Shown piece after piece: positions 27,901 through 35,939 of a stretch of DNA of 64,000 nt. The translations under genes were made by a program, and so were the position numbers. The notes beneath the pieces are model-generated. The model was not told where the DNA came from and ran no database searches. It saw only the letters and a list, made by a program, of their open reading frames with translations. Numbering within the stretch: the stretch's first letter is position 1; each line of letters starts with the position of its first letter. Origin of the DNA: Pyxidicoccus fallax (GTDB lineage Bacteria > Myxococcota > Myxococcia > Myxococcales > Myxococcaceae); assembly GCF_012933655.1 (NCBI RefSeq), contig NZ_JABBJJ010000017.1:1-64000 (forward strand). The letters run 5' to 3'.

Positions 27901-30900
27901 TGCTCCCCTGGTGGTCGTGGGAAGCGGGCGCCACCTTCCGGCGCGCGTCCCTCCGGGAGGGATACCGGCACCACGGCCACCGGGAACTGAACGGTGAAGC
28001 GGCTGCCCTGCCCCGGGGTGCTCGCCACGTCGATGCGTCCCCCGTGGGCCGCGATGATGCCGTGCGCGATGGGCAGCCCCAGGCCGTGGCCCTCGCGGCC
28101 CTTCTGGGCGGTGTGCCAGTGGCGCTCGAAGATGCGCGGGAGCGCCTCGGCGGCGATGCCCGGACCGGTGTCCTCCACGAGGAAGTCCAGCCCTCCCTCG
28201 CGGGCGTGGACCCGGAGGGCCACGCGGCCCCCCTCGGGCGTGAACTTGATGGCGTTGGCCAGCAGGTTGGACAGGGCCTGGAAGACGCGCTCCCTGTCAC
28301 AGACGAGCACCGGCAGCCCGGGCTCGACCTCGAGGTCGAACGCCAGTTGCTTCTCCCGGGCCAGTGGCTCGAACGCCTCGCGGACATCGCGCACCAGCTC
28401 CTCCGGCGCATGGGGCTGCCTGTCCAGCGACAGCGTCCCGGTGTCGATGCTCGCCAGATCCAACAGGTCGCCGATGAGCCGCCGCATCCGTCCCGCGGCG
28501 CGCCGGATGGAGGCGAGGTGCTTCTTCAGCGAGGCCTCGCCGTCCCTCCCCGCGAGCGCGCGCTCCATCAGCTCCACGGAGGCGAAGACGGACGTGAGCG
28601 GCGTGCGCAGGTCATGGCTGACGACGGCGAGCATCTCCTCGCGCGAGCGCGTGGCACGCTCCGCCTCCGCGAGCAGGCGCGTGGCGGCCGCCGCATGCGC
28701 GCGCTCGGCGGCGAGCGCCTCGTGGCGCAGGCGGGACAGGGTGAGCTGCGCGTTGACGCGGGCGAGCAGCTCGTTGGCGGCGAAGGGCTTGACGAGGTAG
28801 TCGTCCGCGCCCGCCTTCAGCCCGTCCACCGTGGCCTCCTCGCCCGCCCGGGCGGACAGGAGCACCACGGGCGTGGTGCGGGTGCGCTCGTCCGCGCGCA
28901 GCTCCCGCAGCAGGCCCAGTCCATCCAGCCCCGGCATCATCACGTCGGAGAGGACCAGGTCGGGAGGCCGTGCGCGCGCCGCGGCCAGGGCCCGCAGGCC
29001 ATCCCCCACCGCCTCCACGTGCCAGTGCGCGGAGAGCAGGCGCACGAGGTAGCCGCGCATGTCCGCGTTGTCGTCCACCACCAGGATGCGCGCCCCCGTC
29101 TGGAGCGTCGACGGCACCGGCCCCGCCGCGCCCTCCTCCGGCGGGGGCCCGGCCGGCGGCGGGGTGCTCCACTGGGTCGCCTCCACGAGGAAGGCCGCGG
29201 CCCCGGCGGAATCGAAGGTCCGCGGCCCCGTCGCGGGCGCCCCGGCGGGCAGGTGGGCGGTGCCCGTGGGCAGCGTCACCGTGAAGGTGGAGCCCTCCCC
29301 CAGCGTGCTGCGCACGTCCACGGTGCCGCCATGCAGCTTCACCAGCTCGCTCACCAGCGCGAGCCCGATGCCACTGCCCTCGTGGCTCCGGCCGATGGCG
29401 CCCTGCACGCGGTGGAAGCGCTCGAAGACGCGGGGCAGCTCCTCGGGGGGGATGCCGGTGCCGGTGTCCCGCACGGACAGCTCCACCCGGCCGCCCAGCC
29501 ACCGCAGGCCCACGCGGACTCCACCGCGCAGCGTGTGCTTGAAGGCATTGGACAGCAGGTTGAGGACGACCTTCTCCCACGCGGACGGGTCCACGAGGAC
29601 GGGCTCCGGCAGCGGTGGGCATTCCACGGTGAGCTCCAGGCCGGCGGCCTCCATCGCCGAGCGGAAGGAGCTGGCCAGGTCCGCGGTGAGGGTGGCGAGG
29701 TCCGTGGGGACGAAGTGGGCCTGGGCCCGGCCCGCCTCCAGGCGCGCGAAGTCCAGCAGGCTGTTGACCAGCTTCTGCAGCCGCAGTCCGTTGCGGCGCA
29801 CCAGCGCCAGGCGCTCGCGATGCGGCTCCGGCAGCGGATGCCGCGTGTCCGACAGGCAGTCCTCGACCGGCCCCAGCATCAGCGTCAGCGGGGTGCGGAA
29901 CTCGTGGGAGACGTTGCTGAAGAAGACCGTCTTCGCCCGGTCCGCCTCCGCGAGCGCCTCGGCCCGGCGGCGCTCCTCCTGCCAGACGCGCGCGTTGGAG
30001 ATGGCCGTCACCACCTGGTCGGCGGCAATCCGGAAGAAGCCCAGGTAGCGCTCGTCGAGCGGGCGCATCGGGTTCGTCCCGCACACGAGGAAGCCATCCA
30101 CGTGGGGCTGCCCCGGGCGCGACAGGGGCACGCAGACCGTCGCATGGGGCATGCCCCCCTCCGGGACTCCCTCGGCCCCTGAGGACGGAATGGAGCCCCG
30201 GAGGATGGCGGGCTGGCCGGTGCGTGCCACCTGGCCGAGCGGCCACGGCCCCGTCCTGGGCGCGCCCTCCCCCTGCTGGAGGGAGAAGGGCCCCGCCGGC
30301 TCCTCGCTCTCGACGAAGCCCGCGGTGGCCACGCGGCGTGCCACCGTGCCGGCCTCTTCCGCCAGGAACACGCGGCAGGAGGGCACGTCCTCGGTGTTGG
30401 CGCCGAGGATGCGCGCGGCCACCTCACACGCCTCTTCCGCGGAGCGCGTCTGCGCGAGCGCGGTGCCCAGCTCTCTGAGCGTCCGCAGCTGCCGCGCGTC
30501 CTGCACCTGGGCGGTCGTCTCCTGGCACGTCACGAGGACGCCACCCACCCGGCCCGAGTCGTCCGGCACGGGGCTGTACGAGAAGGTGAAGTAGGTCTCC
30601 TCCAGGAACCCGTTGCGCAGCATGGGCAGCAGCAGGTGCTCGTTCCAGGTGGCCGGCCCGCCCGCGCGCACGTCATCCGCCTGGGGGCCGATGATGTGCC
30701 AGATTTCCTCCCACACCTCCGCCCCGGGCGCCCCGAGCGAGCGGGGGTGCTTGGCCCCCAGGATGGGACGGTACGCGTCGTTGTAGAGCTGGATGAGCTG
30801 GTCTCCCCACCAGAGCAGCATGGGGAAGCGGCCACCGAGCACCAGCCCCAGCGCGGTGCGCAGACTCGTGGGCCAGGTCTCCACCGCTCCCAGGGGGGTC

Positions 30901-30980
30901 CGCGCCCAATCGATGGAGCGCATCAGCGCGCCCATCTCTCCTCCCCTGTCGAAGATGTCGAGGACCTGGTCGTTCGTCAT
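24963..30980 (-). CDS. giant hybrid sensor histidine kinase, internally duplicated
   Basis: A 2005-residue soluble kinase with no membrane segment. Two successive copies of one architecture are present: PAS-like, GAF-like, HisKA, HATPase, receiver, HisKA, HATPase. Phosphorylatable residues: His359 (VSHEFRTPL), Asp679 (VLSDVMMPG), His789 (VSHDLRTPL), then His1376 (ISHEFRTPL), Asp1687 (ILSDVMMPG) and His1789 (ASHELKTPL). All four ATPase domains keep N and G boxes (RDTGTGIP, EDTGPGIA, RDTGVGIP, VDHGPGIR). Both sensor halves share GELGALMRSTDWA/GEMGALMRSIDWA and LYNDAYRPILG-type segments. No terminal receiver or output domain is fused, so a separate phosphotransfer partner or regulator is expected; none is adjacent. 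Signal unknown. Confidence 0.9.
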   Translation of the reverse strand: MTNDQVLDIFDRGGEMGALMRSIDWARTPLGAVETWPTSLRTALGLVLGGRFPMLLWWGDQLIQLYNDAYRPILGAKHPRSLGAPGAEVWEEIWHIIGPQADDVRAGGPATWNEHLLLPMLRNGFLEETYFTFSYSPVPDDSGRVGGVLVTCQETTAQVQDARQLRTLRELGTALAQTRSAEEACEVAARILGANTEDVPSCRVFLAEEAGTVARRVATAGFVESEEPAGPFSLQQGEGAPRTGPWPLGQVARTGQPAILRGSIPSSGAEGVPEGGMPHATVCVPLSRPGQPHVDGFLVCGTNPMRPLDERYLGFFRIAADQVVTAISNARVWQEERRRAEALAEADRAKTVFFSNVSHEFRTPLTLMLGPVEDCLSDTRHPLPEPHRERLALVRRNGLRLQKLVNSLLDFARLEAGRAQAHFVPTDLATLTADLASSFRSAMEAAGLELTVECPPLPEPVLVDPSAWEKVVLNLLSNAFKHTLRGGVRVGLRWLGGRVELSVRDTGTGIPPEELPRVFERFHRVQGAIGRSHEGSGIGLALVSELVKLHGGTVDVRSTLGEGSTFTVTLPTGTAHLPAGAPATGPRTFDSAGAAAFLVEATQWSTPPPAGPPPEEGAAGPVPSTLQTGARILVVDDNADMRGYLVRLLSAHWHVEAVGDGLRALAAARARPPDLVLSDVMMPGLDGLGLLRELRADERTRTTPVVLLSARAGEEATVDGLKAGADDYLVKPFAANELLARVNAQLTLSRLRHEALAAERAHAAAATRLLAEAERATRSREEMLAVVSHDLRTPLTSVFASVELMERALAGRDGEASLKKHLASIRRAAGRMRRLIGDLLDLASIDTGTLSLDRQPHAPEELVRDVREAFEPLAREKQLAFDLEVEPGLPVLVCDRERVFQALSNLLANAIKFTPEGGRVALRVHAREGGLDFLVEDTGPGIAAEALPRIFERHWHTAQKGREGHGLGLPIAHGIIAAHGGRIDVASTPGQGSRFTVQFPVAVVPVSLPEGRAPEGGARFPRPPGEQFLQGGGELGALMRSTDWAKTELGAVATWPQSLRTAIGMMLSSQFAMVVAWGPRFRFFYNDRYRPIIGSKHPAALGTPTRDIFPEVWSVIGPLIERTRTGESVALEDMLLPLERSGYLENAWFTMAYSPIRDESGGVGGMLAVVVETTERVEGERRLATLRTLARQVSDARTRVGALEMAAAVLQKNPSDVPFALLYVTSGDGKSARLAASAGLSPGEAGAPAGVDLVGPGAERDWPLARALRSRQLEVVTDVVRRFGGLPGGTCPEPAHTAVVLPLAKAGADHASCFLVAGVSPRRAFDERYRAFFELAGEHVLAAIANADAYSDERRRAESLAELDRAKTAFFSNISHEFRTPLTLLLGPVEDALADATKPLTGERLAMVWRNVLRLSKMVNGLLDFSRVEAGSAQAVLVPTDLSAFTSSLASAFRSAAEHAGLRLTVDCPPLPVPVLVDPEMWEKVLFNLLSNAVKYTHQGEVGVSLRAEDGQVVLVVRDTGVGIPESALPHLFERFYRVRATRGRSHEGTGIGLSLVRELVTLHGGTVDVASRLGEGSAFTVRLPARRAESGPVVGARPVVAEAAPFVEELRHWTRAPEPESGDEAAAEQDPALAEARILVADDNADLRAYVTGLLRRDVSRVEAVADGSAALERAREWRPDLILSDVMMPGLDGFALVRELRADARTRTVPVILLSARAGEEATVEGMVAGADDYLVKPFSARELRARVRTTLELARVRREVAAREALEASLREAVRARDEFLSAASHELKTPLAAFRLNLDLIERGLSEDSRANVQEKLMAASRQVQRLRALLERLLDVSLMTTGRLQLARSRTDLGGLVLETVARLRDELARSGTRVEARVEDGVGGDVDPARVRQVLTGLLQNAAAYAQGRPVEVELTRRAGRARLRVVDHGPGIRPEDRARLFERFERAVPTRHHSGLGVGLWMARVIVEAHGGALSVEDTPGGGATFVVELPLGGPGSG

Positions 30981-31252
30981 TGAGACCCGAGGGGCTCCTG
31001 GCTGGAAGGATCCGGATGCGGCAGGCCCTCTCGTCTAACAGCGGGCCGGGCGGTACAGGACGGCATTTGCCGGCTCCCTCGGGCGTGGGTGCACTGGACG
31101 ACGGCTCGCCCCCACGGAGGCCGGGCCCGCCGAGCGAGGTCTTGCTTCTCGAGCATGACTGGCCGCGTCAGCGCGAGCCGTCCCGGACCGGGAGTATCGT
31201 CGGATTGCGCCCGGAGCGGCTCCTTCTCTCCCCGGAGCGCCAGCGAGGACCC

Positions 31253-32698
31253 ATGCACCTGGATGACTACAGTCGCTATGACGCGGTGGGGTTGGCGGAG
31301 CTGGTCCGACGTAAAGAAGTGACTCCCGAGGAACTGGTACGGACGGCGGCGGCCGCCATCGCGCGAGTGAATCCCCGGCTCAACGCCGTCATCGACGTGC
31401 GCGAGGCGGAGGCCCTGGACGCGGTGAAGCGGGGCCTCCCGGAGGGGCCCTTCCACGGCGTGCCCTTCCTCATCAAGGACCTGGTGCTCCATGCCGCGAG
31501 CGTGCCCACGGACCTCGGCAGCCGGCTGGGCCAGGGGCTGGTGTTTCCGCATGACAGCGCGTTGATGGCGCGCTTCAAGCGGGCGGGACTGGTGCTGCTG
31601 GGCCGCACCAACACGCCCGAGTTCGGCAACAACGCCACCACCGAGCCCGTCCTCCACGGGCCCACGCGCAACCCGTGGAACCTGGAGCACAGCCCGGGCG
31701 GCTCCAGCGGCGGCTCGGCGGCGGCGGTGGCGGCGGGCATCGTTCCAGTGGCCCACGCCAACGACGGCGGCGGCTCCATCCGCATCCCCGCGTCACTGTG
31801 CGGCCTGTTCGGCATGAAGCCCACGCGCGGGCGCATCTCCTTGGGCCCGGACGTGGGCGAGGCGCTCAACGGCATGGCCGGTGAGCACGTGGTGTCCCGC
31901 ACGGTGCGAGACAGCGCGGCGATGCTGGACGCGACGTGCGAGCCGGAGGTGGGTGACCCCTACTACCCCCCGCCGCCGCAGCGCCCGTTCCTGGAGGAGG
32001 TGCGCCGCAAGCCGGGCCGGCTGCGCATCGCGCTGGCGCGCACGGCGGCCGGAGGCGAGCCGGTGAGCCCCGACTGCGTCGCCGCCGTCGAGGACGCGGC
32101 GAAGCTGTGCCGGGAGCTGGGGCACGAGGTGGTGGAGGCGAACATCGCGTACGACGCCCGGGCGTTGAACGCGGCGATGACGAAGGTCTGGGCGGCGGCG
32201 CTGGCGAACTGGGCGGACGGGCTCAGCGCGATGCTGGGGCGCACGGCGGGGCCGGAGACGTTGGAGGCCACCTCGCTGGCGGCGGTGCAGCTCGGCCGGG
32301 ACCTCAAGGTGTCGGAGCTCCAGGCGGCGCTGGCGGTCTTCAACCAGGTGTCGCGCTCGGTGGGGGCGTTCTTCGTGGAGCACGACGTGCTGCTGACGCC
32401 CACGGTGGCGGTGCCGCCGTACAAGCTTGGATTGATGGACGCGACGGTGCCGAGGGCGCCCGAGGATTGGTACGCGTACGTCTTCGGCTTCTGCCCGTAC
32501 ACGGCGGTGTTCAACGTCACTGGCCAGCCGGCGATGTCCGTGCCGCTCTCCTGGAATGCCCAGGGCCTGCCCATCGGTGTGCAGTTCGCCGGCCGCTTCG
32601 CGGATGAGGCGACGTTGTTCCGGCTGGCGGGACAGCTGGAAGAGGCCCGCCCGTGGGCGGGGCGCCGGCCGCCGGTGCACGTCACGCAGGCGGCTTGA
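31253..32698 (+). CDS. amidase signature enzyme
   Basis: A 481-residue amidase with the full Ser-cisSer-Lys triad: Lys75 (PFLIKDL), cis-Ser151 (SPGGSSGGSAAAVAAG) and nucleophile Ser175 (DGGGSIRIPA). The 24-residue Ser spacing matches the family. Length is typical. Substrates could be simple amides, aryl amides or 6-aminohexanoate-type oligomers; it is not obviously GatA, since no GatB/GatC genes are nearby. The ATG at 31253 follows AGGAC and starts a normal amidase N-terminus; the open frame extends back to 30980 without support. Divergent from the giant kinase across a 272-base spacer in which I see no clear element. Confidence 0.87.
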   Translation: MHLDDYSRYDAVGLAELVRRKEVTPEELVRTAAAAIARVNPRLNAVIDVREAEALDAVKRGLPEGPFHGVPFLIKDLVLHAASVPTDLGSRLGQGLVFPHDSALMARFKRAGLVLLGRTNTPEFGNNATTEPVLHGPTRNPWNLEHSPGGSSGGSAAAVAAGIVPVAHANDGGGSIRIPASLCGLFGMKPTRGRISLGPDVGEALNGMAGEHVVSRTVRDSAAMLDATCEPEVGDPYYPPPPQRPFLEEVRRKPGRLRIALARTAAGGEPVSPDCVAAVEDAAKLCRELGHEVVEANIAYDARALNAAMTKVWAAALANWADGLSAMLGRTAGPETLEATSLAAVQLGRDLKVSELQAALAVFNQVSRSVGAFFVEHDVLLTPTVAVPPYKLGLMDATVPRAPEDWYAYVFGFCPYTAVFNVTGQPAMSVPLSWNAQGLPIGVQFAGRFADEATLFRLAGQLEEARPWAGRRPPVHVTQAA

Positions 32699-32913
32699 GA
32701 CACGGGCCTACCCATCCTCCAACGATGACCAGGGGCCCGCAGCGGAAACGCGGGCAACTGGCATCACGGAGCACGGCGTTCAGTTACGCATTAGCGAGCC
32801 GGCTCAGGGAATGCGCGGCTCCGAAGCTCGGGCTCGGGGGTGTCCTTGACGAACTGGGCGAATGGCACCTGGGCGTTGGACCCGGAATAGACGCTGGCCC
32901 GCCCGATGAGGTC

Positions 32914-33864
32914 TCACTCACAGTCGTAATTGGGCGGAGTGCCCCCATCCGGCACGACGATGGGCGTCGGCCCGCCCTGCTTCGCCAGCGCCTCGCCACA
33001 GTCCAGCGCCGTGTCTCCGGAGAGGGCTCGGTAGAGGACGCACGAGGCACGCTCGACGAAGAACGCCTGCCGGGGCCAGTCCGGCCCATGCGCCGCCAGA
33101 ATCGCCACCGCGTAACGTCCTCCGTCCGGCAGGCGCACCAACCCCACCTCGTTGAGGATGTTGTAGCGCGCATCGTCCGAGCAGCAGCCCGGTGGCAGCC
33201 AGCCCGCCTTGTGCCGCAGGGACGCGCGCGCCGCGGGAGGCAGTCGCGTCCCCAGCCAGCCACCACAGCCGTCTCGCGGCGTCAGCTCCATCCACCCCAG
33301 CAACCGAGAGGTGGCGGCGGGCTTCAGCAGCTCGCCCTTCTCCAGCCGCTGGAGGAAGGACACCGCGTCCGCCGCGCAGAGATAGTTGTCGTTGTCGAGC
33401 GCCCGGGGCGAGTTCGTCGCGCGGCGCGGACGCCCGTAGTTCCACTTCGTGAGCGCGGTGTTCAACAGGCCCAGTGACTGCAGGTACCCGTTGATGGCGT
33501 CCGGCCCACCCACCAGGTCGATGACCTGACCGGAGGCCTCGTTGTCGGAGGTGCGGAAGACCTTCTCCGCCAGTGGCGACACCTTCGCCACGTCCGCCTT
33601 CTTCAGCGCGGCGGCCACCCAGAACACCTTCGCCGAACTCGCGGAAATGTGCGGCACCGTGTCCGCACTGCCCGCGTACTCCCCGGTGCGCAGGTCCTTG
33701 ACCGCGATGGCCACGTCGGTGCCGGGAGTAATGCGCGCGGCCTCCTCGACCAGCGAGTCCACCACGGTCCGCAGGGGCACGTGGCGGGTGCCCGCGTCGG
33801 CGGGTTCAGCCGCCAGGGCCATCACCGCGACGAGACTCGAGACGACACACACGAAGGTTCGCAT
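32914..33864 (-). CDS. class A beta-lactamase-like serine hydrolase, exported
   Basis: A 316-residue protein with a signal peptide (MRTFVCVVSSLVAVMALAAEPADA). Penicillin-recognising motifs are present: SxxK at Ser76-Lys79 (SSAK), SDN at 106-108, and KAG (RHKAGW) in place of KTG. Extra cysteines (CGGWLG, PPGCCSDD) suggest disulfides. It could be a beta-lactamase or an allied D,D-peptidase/esterase; KAG departs from usual lactamases, so antibiotic hydrolysis is not certain. The ATG at 33864 with GGGAG upstream is chosen. Ten bases separate it from the thioesterase gene upstream. Confidence 0.8.
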   Translation of the reverse strand: MRTFVCVVSSLVAVMALAAEPADAGTRHVPLRTVVDSLVEEAARITPGTDVAIAVKDLRTGEYAGSADTVPHISASSAKVFWVAAALKKADVAKVSPLAEKVFRTSDNEASGQVIDLVGGPDAINGYLQSLGLLNTALTKWNYGRPRRATNSPRALDNDNYLCAADAVSFLQRLEKGELLKPAATSRLLGWMELTPRDGCGGWLGTRLPPAARASLRHKAGWLPPGCCSDDARYNILNEVGLVRLPDGGRYAVAILAAHGPDWPRQAFFVERASCVLYRALSGDTALDCGEALAKQGGPTPIVVPDGGTPPNYDCE

Positions 33865-33874
33865 GGCGGCTCCC

Positions 33875-34306
33875 CTACCCCACCGAGATGCGCGCGAGCG
33901 CATCCCGCAGCCGCTCGGGCATGGCCACGGCCTTGCGTGTCTCCCGGTCCACGAAGACGTGCACGAAGTACCCGTGGGCGGCGGCCTGAGACTCGCCCTC
34001 CTTGAAGATGCCGATGCCGTACGTCACCGAGCGGTTGCCCAGCTTGTCCACGCGCAGCCCCGCGCGCAGCCGGTCCGGGTACGCGAGCGGCGCGCGGTAC
34101 GCGCACTTCGACTCCACCACCAGCCCGATGACCGGGCCCGCATGGATGTCCAGCCCGCCCTCGTGGATGAGGAAGTGGTTCGCGACGGTGTCGAAGTAGC
34201 TGTAGTACGTGACGTTGTTGATGTGGCCATACACGTCGTTGTCCATCCACCGGGTGGTGATGGGCAGGAAGTAGCGGTAGCGGTCGTCGGACTCGACTTC
34301 GGACAC
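33875..34306 (-). CDS. hotdog-fold acyl-CoA thioesterase
   Basis: A 143-residue protein of the 4-hydroxybenzoyl-CoA thioesterase/YbgC type. The catalytic region [21 protein letters not shown] holds the conserved Asp and His-Asn-Asn. Length is typical. It hydrolyses acyl-CoA thioesters; chain specificity cannot be told. It sits between the transhydrogenase-like gene and the beta-lactamase-like gene on the same strand with gaps of 24 and 10 bases, so the three are probably cotranscribed. Confidence 0.87.
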   Translation of the reverse strand: MSEVESDDRYRYFLPITTRWMDNDVYGHINNVTYYSYFDTVANHFLIHEGGLDIHAGPVIGLVVESKCAYRAPLAYPDRLRAGLRVDKLGNRSVTYGIGIFKEGESQAAAHGYFVHVFVDRETRKAVAMPERLRDALARISVG

Positions 34307-34330
34307 GGCGGTGGTCTCCCCGGAAGTGGA

Positions 34331-35638
34331 CTACCAGTAGCTCAGCGCGTGACGGAACAGGTCCGTGAGGACGGGCCGGGACATCTCCCGGGGCGCGTTC
34401 TGCAGCAGGCGCTGCTGCGGGAAGGCGCCCTCCGTGAGGGCCGCCACGTCGGCCTCGGTGTACCCGACGCCACCCAGCCCGTTGGGCATGCCCACCGCGC
34501 GCATGATGCGGATGACCTCCCGGGCCAGCACCTCGCCCGCGTCCTTCGGCGTGGCGCCGCGCGTGTCCGCGCCCAGCCCCTGGGCGGCCTCCAGGTGCCG
34601 CTCGGGGCTGACCTCCGCCGTGTAGCGGAACACCGCCGGAGCGTTGACGATGACGGCCATGCCGTGCGGCACCAGTGGCTCGCCGTCGGGATAGCCGGAC
34701 GGGCGGAAGTCACGCACCAGCCCGGCCACCGCGTAGGCCATGCCGTGCGGCGCGTGGACACCCGCGTTGCCGAAGGCGATGCCCGCGAGCGTGGCGGCCC
34801 ACATCGTCTGCTCGCGGGCCTCCGAGTCGCTCGCGTCCTTCACCGCGCGCTCCAGGTACAGGCCCATGAGGCGCAGCGCCTCGCGGCAGCCCAGGTCGCT
34901 CCATGGGTTGGCGCCCTGGCTCATGGGCCGCAGGCTCGGTCGCGCGGGCGCGGGACGGCGCACGTACGGGCGCGCCGTGTACGACTCCAGCGCGTGGGAC
35001 AGCACGTCCAGCCCGCTGGCGGCCACCACCTCGCCGGGCAGGCTCGTGGTGCAGTCCGGGTCGATGAGCGCCTCCGTGGGCCGCAGCGCCGGTGACGCGA
35101 TGCCCGTCTTCGCGGAGATGGAGAGCAGGTCGAAGATGGTGATGCCGGTGACCTCGCTGCCCGTGCCGGACGTGGTGGGGCACGCGATGTGCGGCTTGAG
35201 CGGGCCGGGCACCGGCTTTCCCGCCCCCACCGGGGCGTTGACGTACGTCAGGAAGTCCGCCGGATAGGTGGCGTAGAGGTTGGCGCCCTTGCACGTGTCG
35301 ATGACCGAGCCGCCGCCGAGGGACACGTACCCGTCCGGCTGGACCTCCGTCGCGAAGCGCGCGGCGGCCAGGAAGGACTGGTCCGTGGGCTCGATGTGCA
35401 CGTCCGTGTAGACGACCACGTCCAGCCCGGCGGCGAGCAGCGACTGGCGCACCTTCTCGAAGAAGGGCAGCCGCGCCACGCGCGCGTCGGAGAACAGCGC
35501 CACGCGCTTCATCCCCAGCGCGCGGGCCCGGTCCCCCACCTCCGCGAGGCACCCGCGCCCGAAGGTGACGCGAGACGTGTCCACGGTGAAGGCGTTGTCG
35601 CAGCCCTCGCCGACAGGGTGGTAGTGGCAGCAGCCCAT
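34331..35638 (-). CDS. hydroxyacid-oxoacid transhydrogenase (ADHFE1-like, iron-containing ADH)
   Basis: A 435-residue type III iron alcohol dehydrogenase closest to the mitochondrial hydroxyacid-oxoacid transhydrogenase branch rather than to ethanol or glycerol dehydrogenases. Shared features include [85 protein letters not shown] and PLVPHGMAV; the His residues of the last three plus an Asp form the metal site. The mammalian enzyme couples 4-hydroxybutyrate oxidation to 2-oxoglutarate reduction. A Cys/His N-terminus ([12 protein letters not shown]) is present. GGAGGA precedes the ATG at 35638; a longer frame to 35770 is unsupported. Confidence 0.85.
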   Translation of the reverse strand: MGCCHYHPVGEGCDNAFTVDTSRVTFGRGCLAEVGDRARALGMKRVALFSDARVARLPFFEKVRQSLLAAGLDVVVYTDVHIEPTDQSFLAAARFATEVQPDGYVSLGGGSVIDTCKGANLYATYPADFLTYVNAPVGAGKPVPGPLKPHIACPTTSGTGSEVTGITIFDLLSISAKTGIASPALRPTEALIDPDCTTSLPGEVVAASGLDVLSHALESYTARPYVRRPAPARPSLRPMSQGANPWSDLGCREALRLMGLYLERAVKDASDSEAREQTMWAATLAGIAFGNAGVHAPHGMAYAVAGLVRDFRPSGYPDGEPLVPHGMAVIVNAPAVFRYTAEVSPERHLEAAQGLGADTRGATPKDAGEVLAREVIRIMRAVGMPNGLGGVGYTEADVAALTEGAFPQQRLLQNAPREMSRPVLTDLFRHALSYW

Positions 35639-35776
35639 CGCGTCCTCCAGCGCCGGTTGACGGCGCAATCTACCGCGAAGGCGCGTGGGGCCCCGGCTGG
35701 TTTTCGCCGGCCCGCGTAAAGCTTTCCCTGCTTGACGCTCGGCACAACCCAAGCCGGCGCACCTACGCACGCCGGC

Positions 35777-35810
35777 CCGGACCGCGGCATCGGTCGTCGC
35801 CGCGGTCCGG
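35777..35810. terminator. perfect 12-bp stem-loop
   Basis: CCGGACCGCGGC (35777-35788) and GCCGCGGTCCGG (35799-35810) pair perfectly around a 10-base loop. It lies 130 bases beyond the stop of the P-domain lipoprotein gene on its transcribed strand, so it may end that transcript. The right arm recurs at 35858-35869 and the left arm at 35912-35923, so the element is part of a small repeat cluster. Confidence 0.45.
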
Positions 35811-35910
35811 CTTCAGCATCCACGCGCGCGGCGTGCCACCACCGCCCGTGAGTCGTCGCCGCGGTCCGGCTTCAGCGTCCACGCGCGCGGCGTGCCGCTT
35901 CCCACGCCAG
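35793..35910. repeat. two 59-base direct repeats echoing the adjacent gene's 3' end
   Basis: This is the feature-bearing part of the 301-base gap 35639-35939. Copies at 35793-35851 and 35852-35910 share GTCGTCGCCGCGGTCCGG followed by CTTCAGCRTCCACGCGCGCG. About 41 bases of the second copy (from 35870) match the 3' end of the P-domain lipoprotein gene (from 35961) at roughly 36 of 41 positions. They look like decayed partial duplications of that gene end. No open frame across the gap looks coding. Confidence 0.7.
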
Positions 35911-35939
35911 CCCGGACCGCGGCGCGCCGCTTCCCCGCG

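Noticed and set aside
31253-32698. Amidase considered as GatA of the Glu-tRNA amidotransferase.
   Set aside because: No GatB or GatC gene is nearby, and the sequence between the catalytic motifs is not GatA-like by eye.
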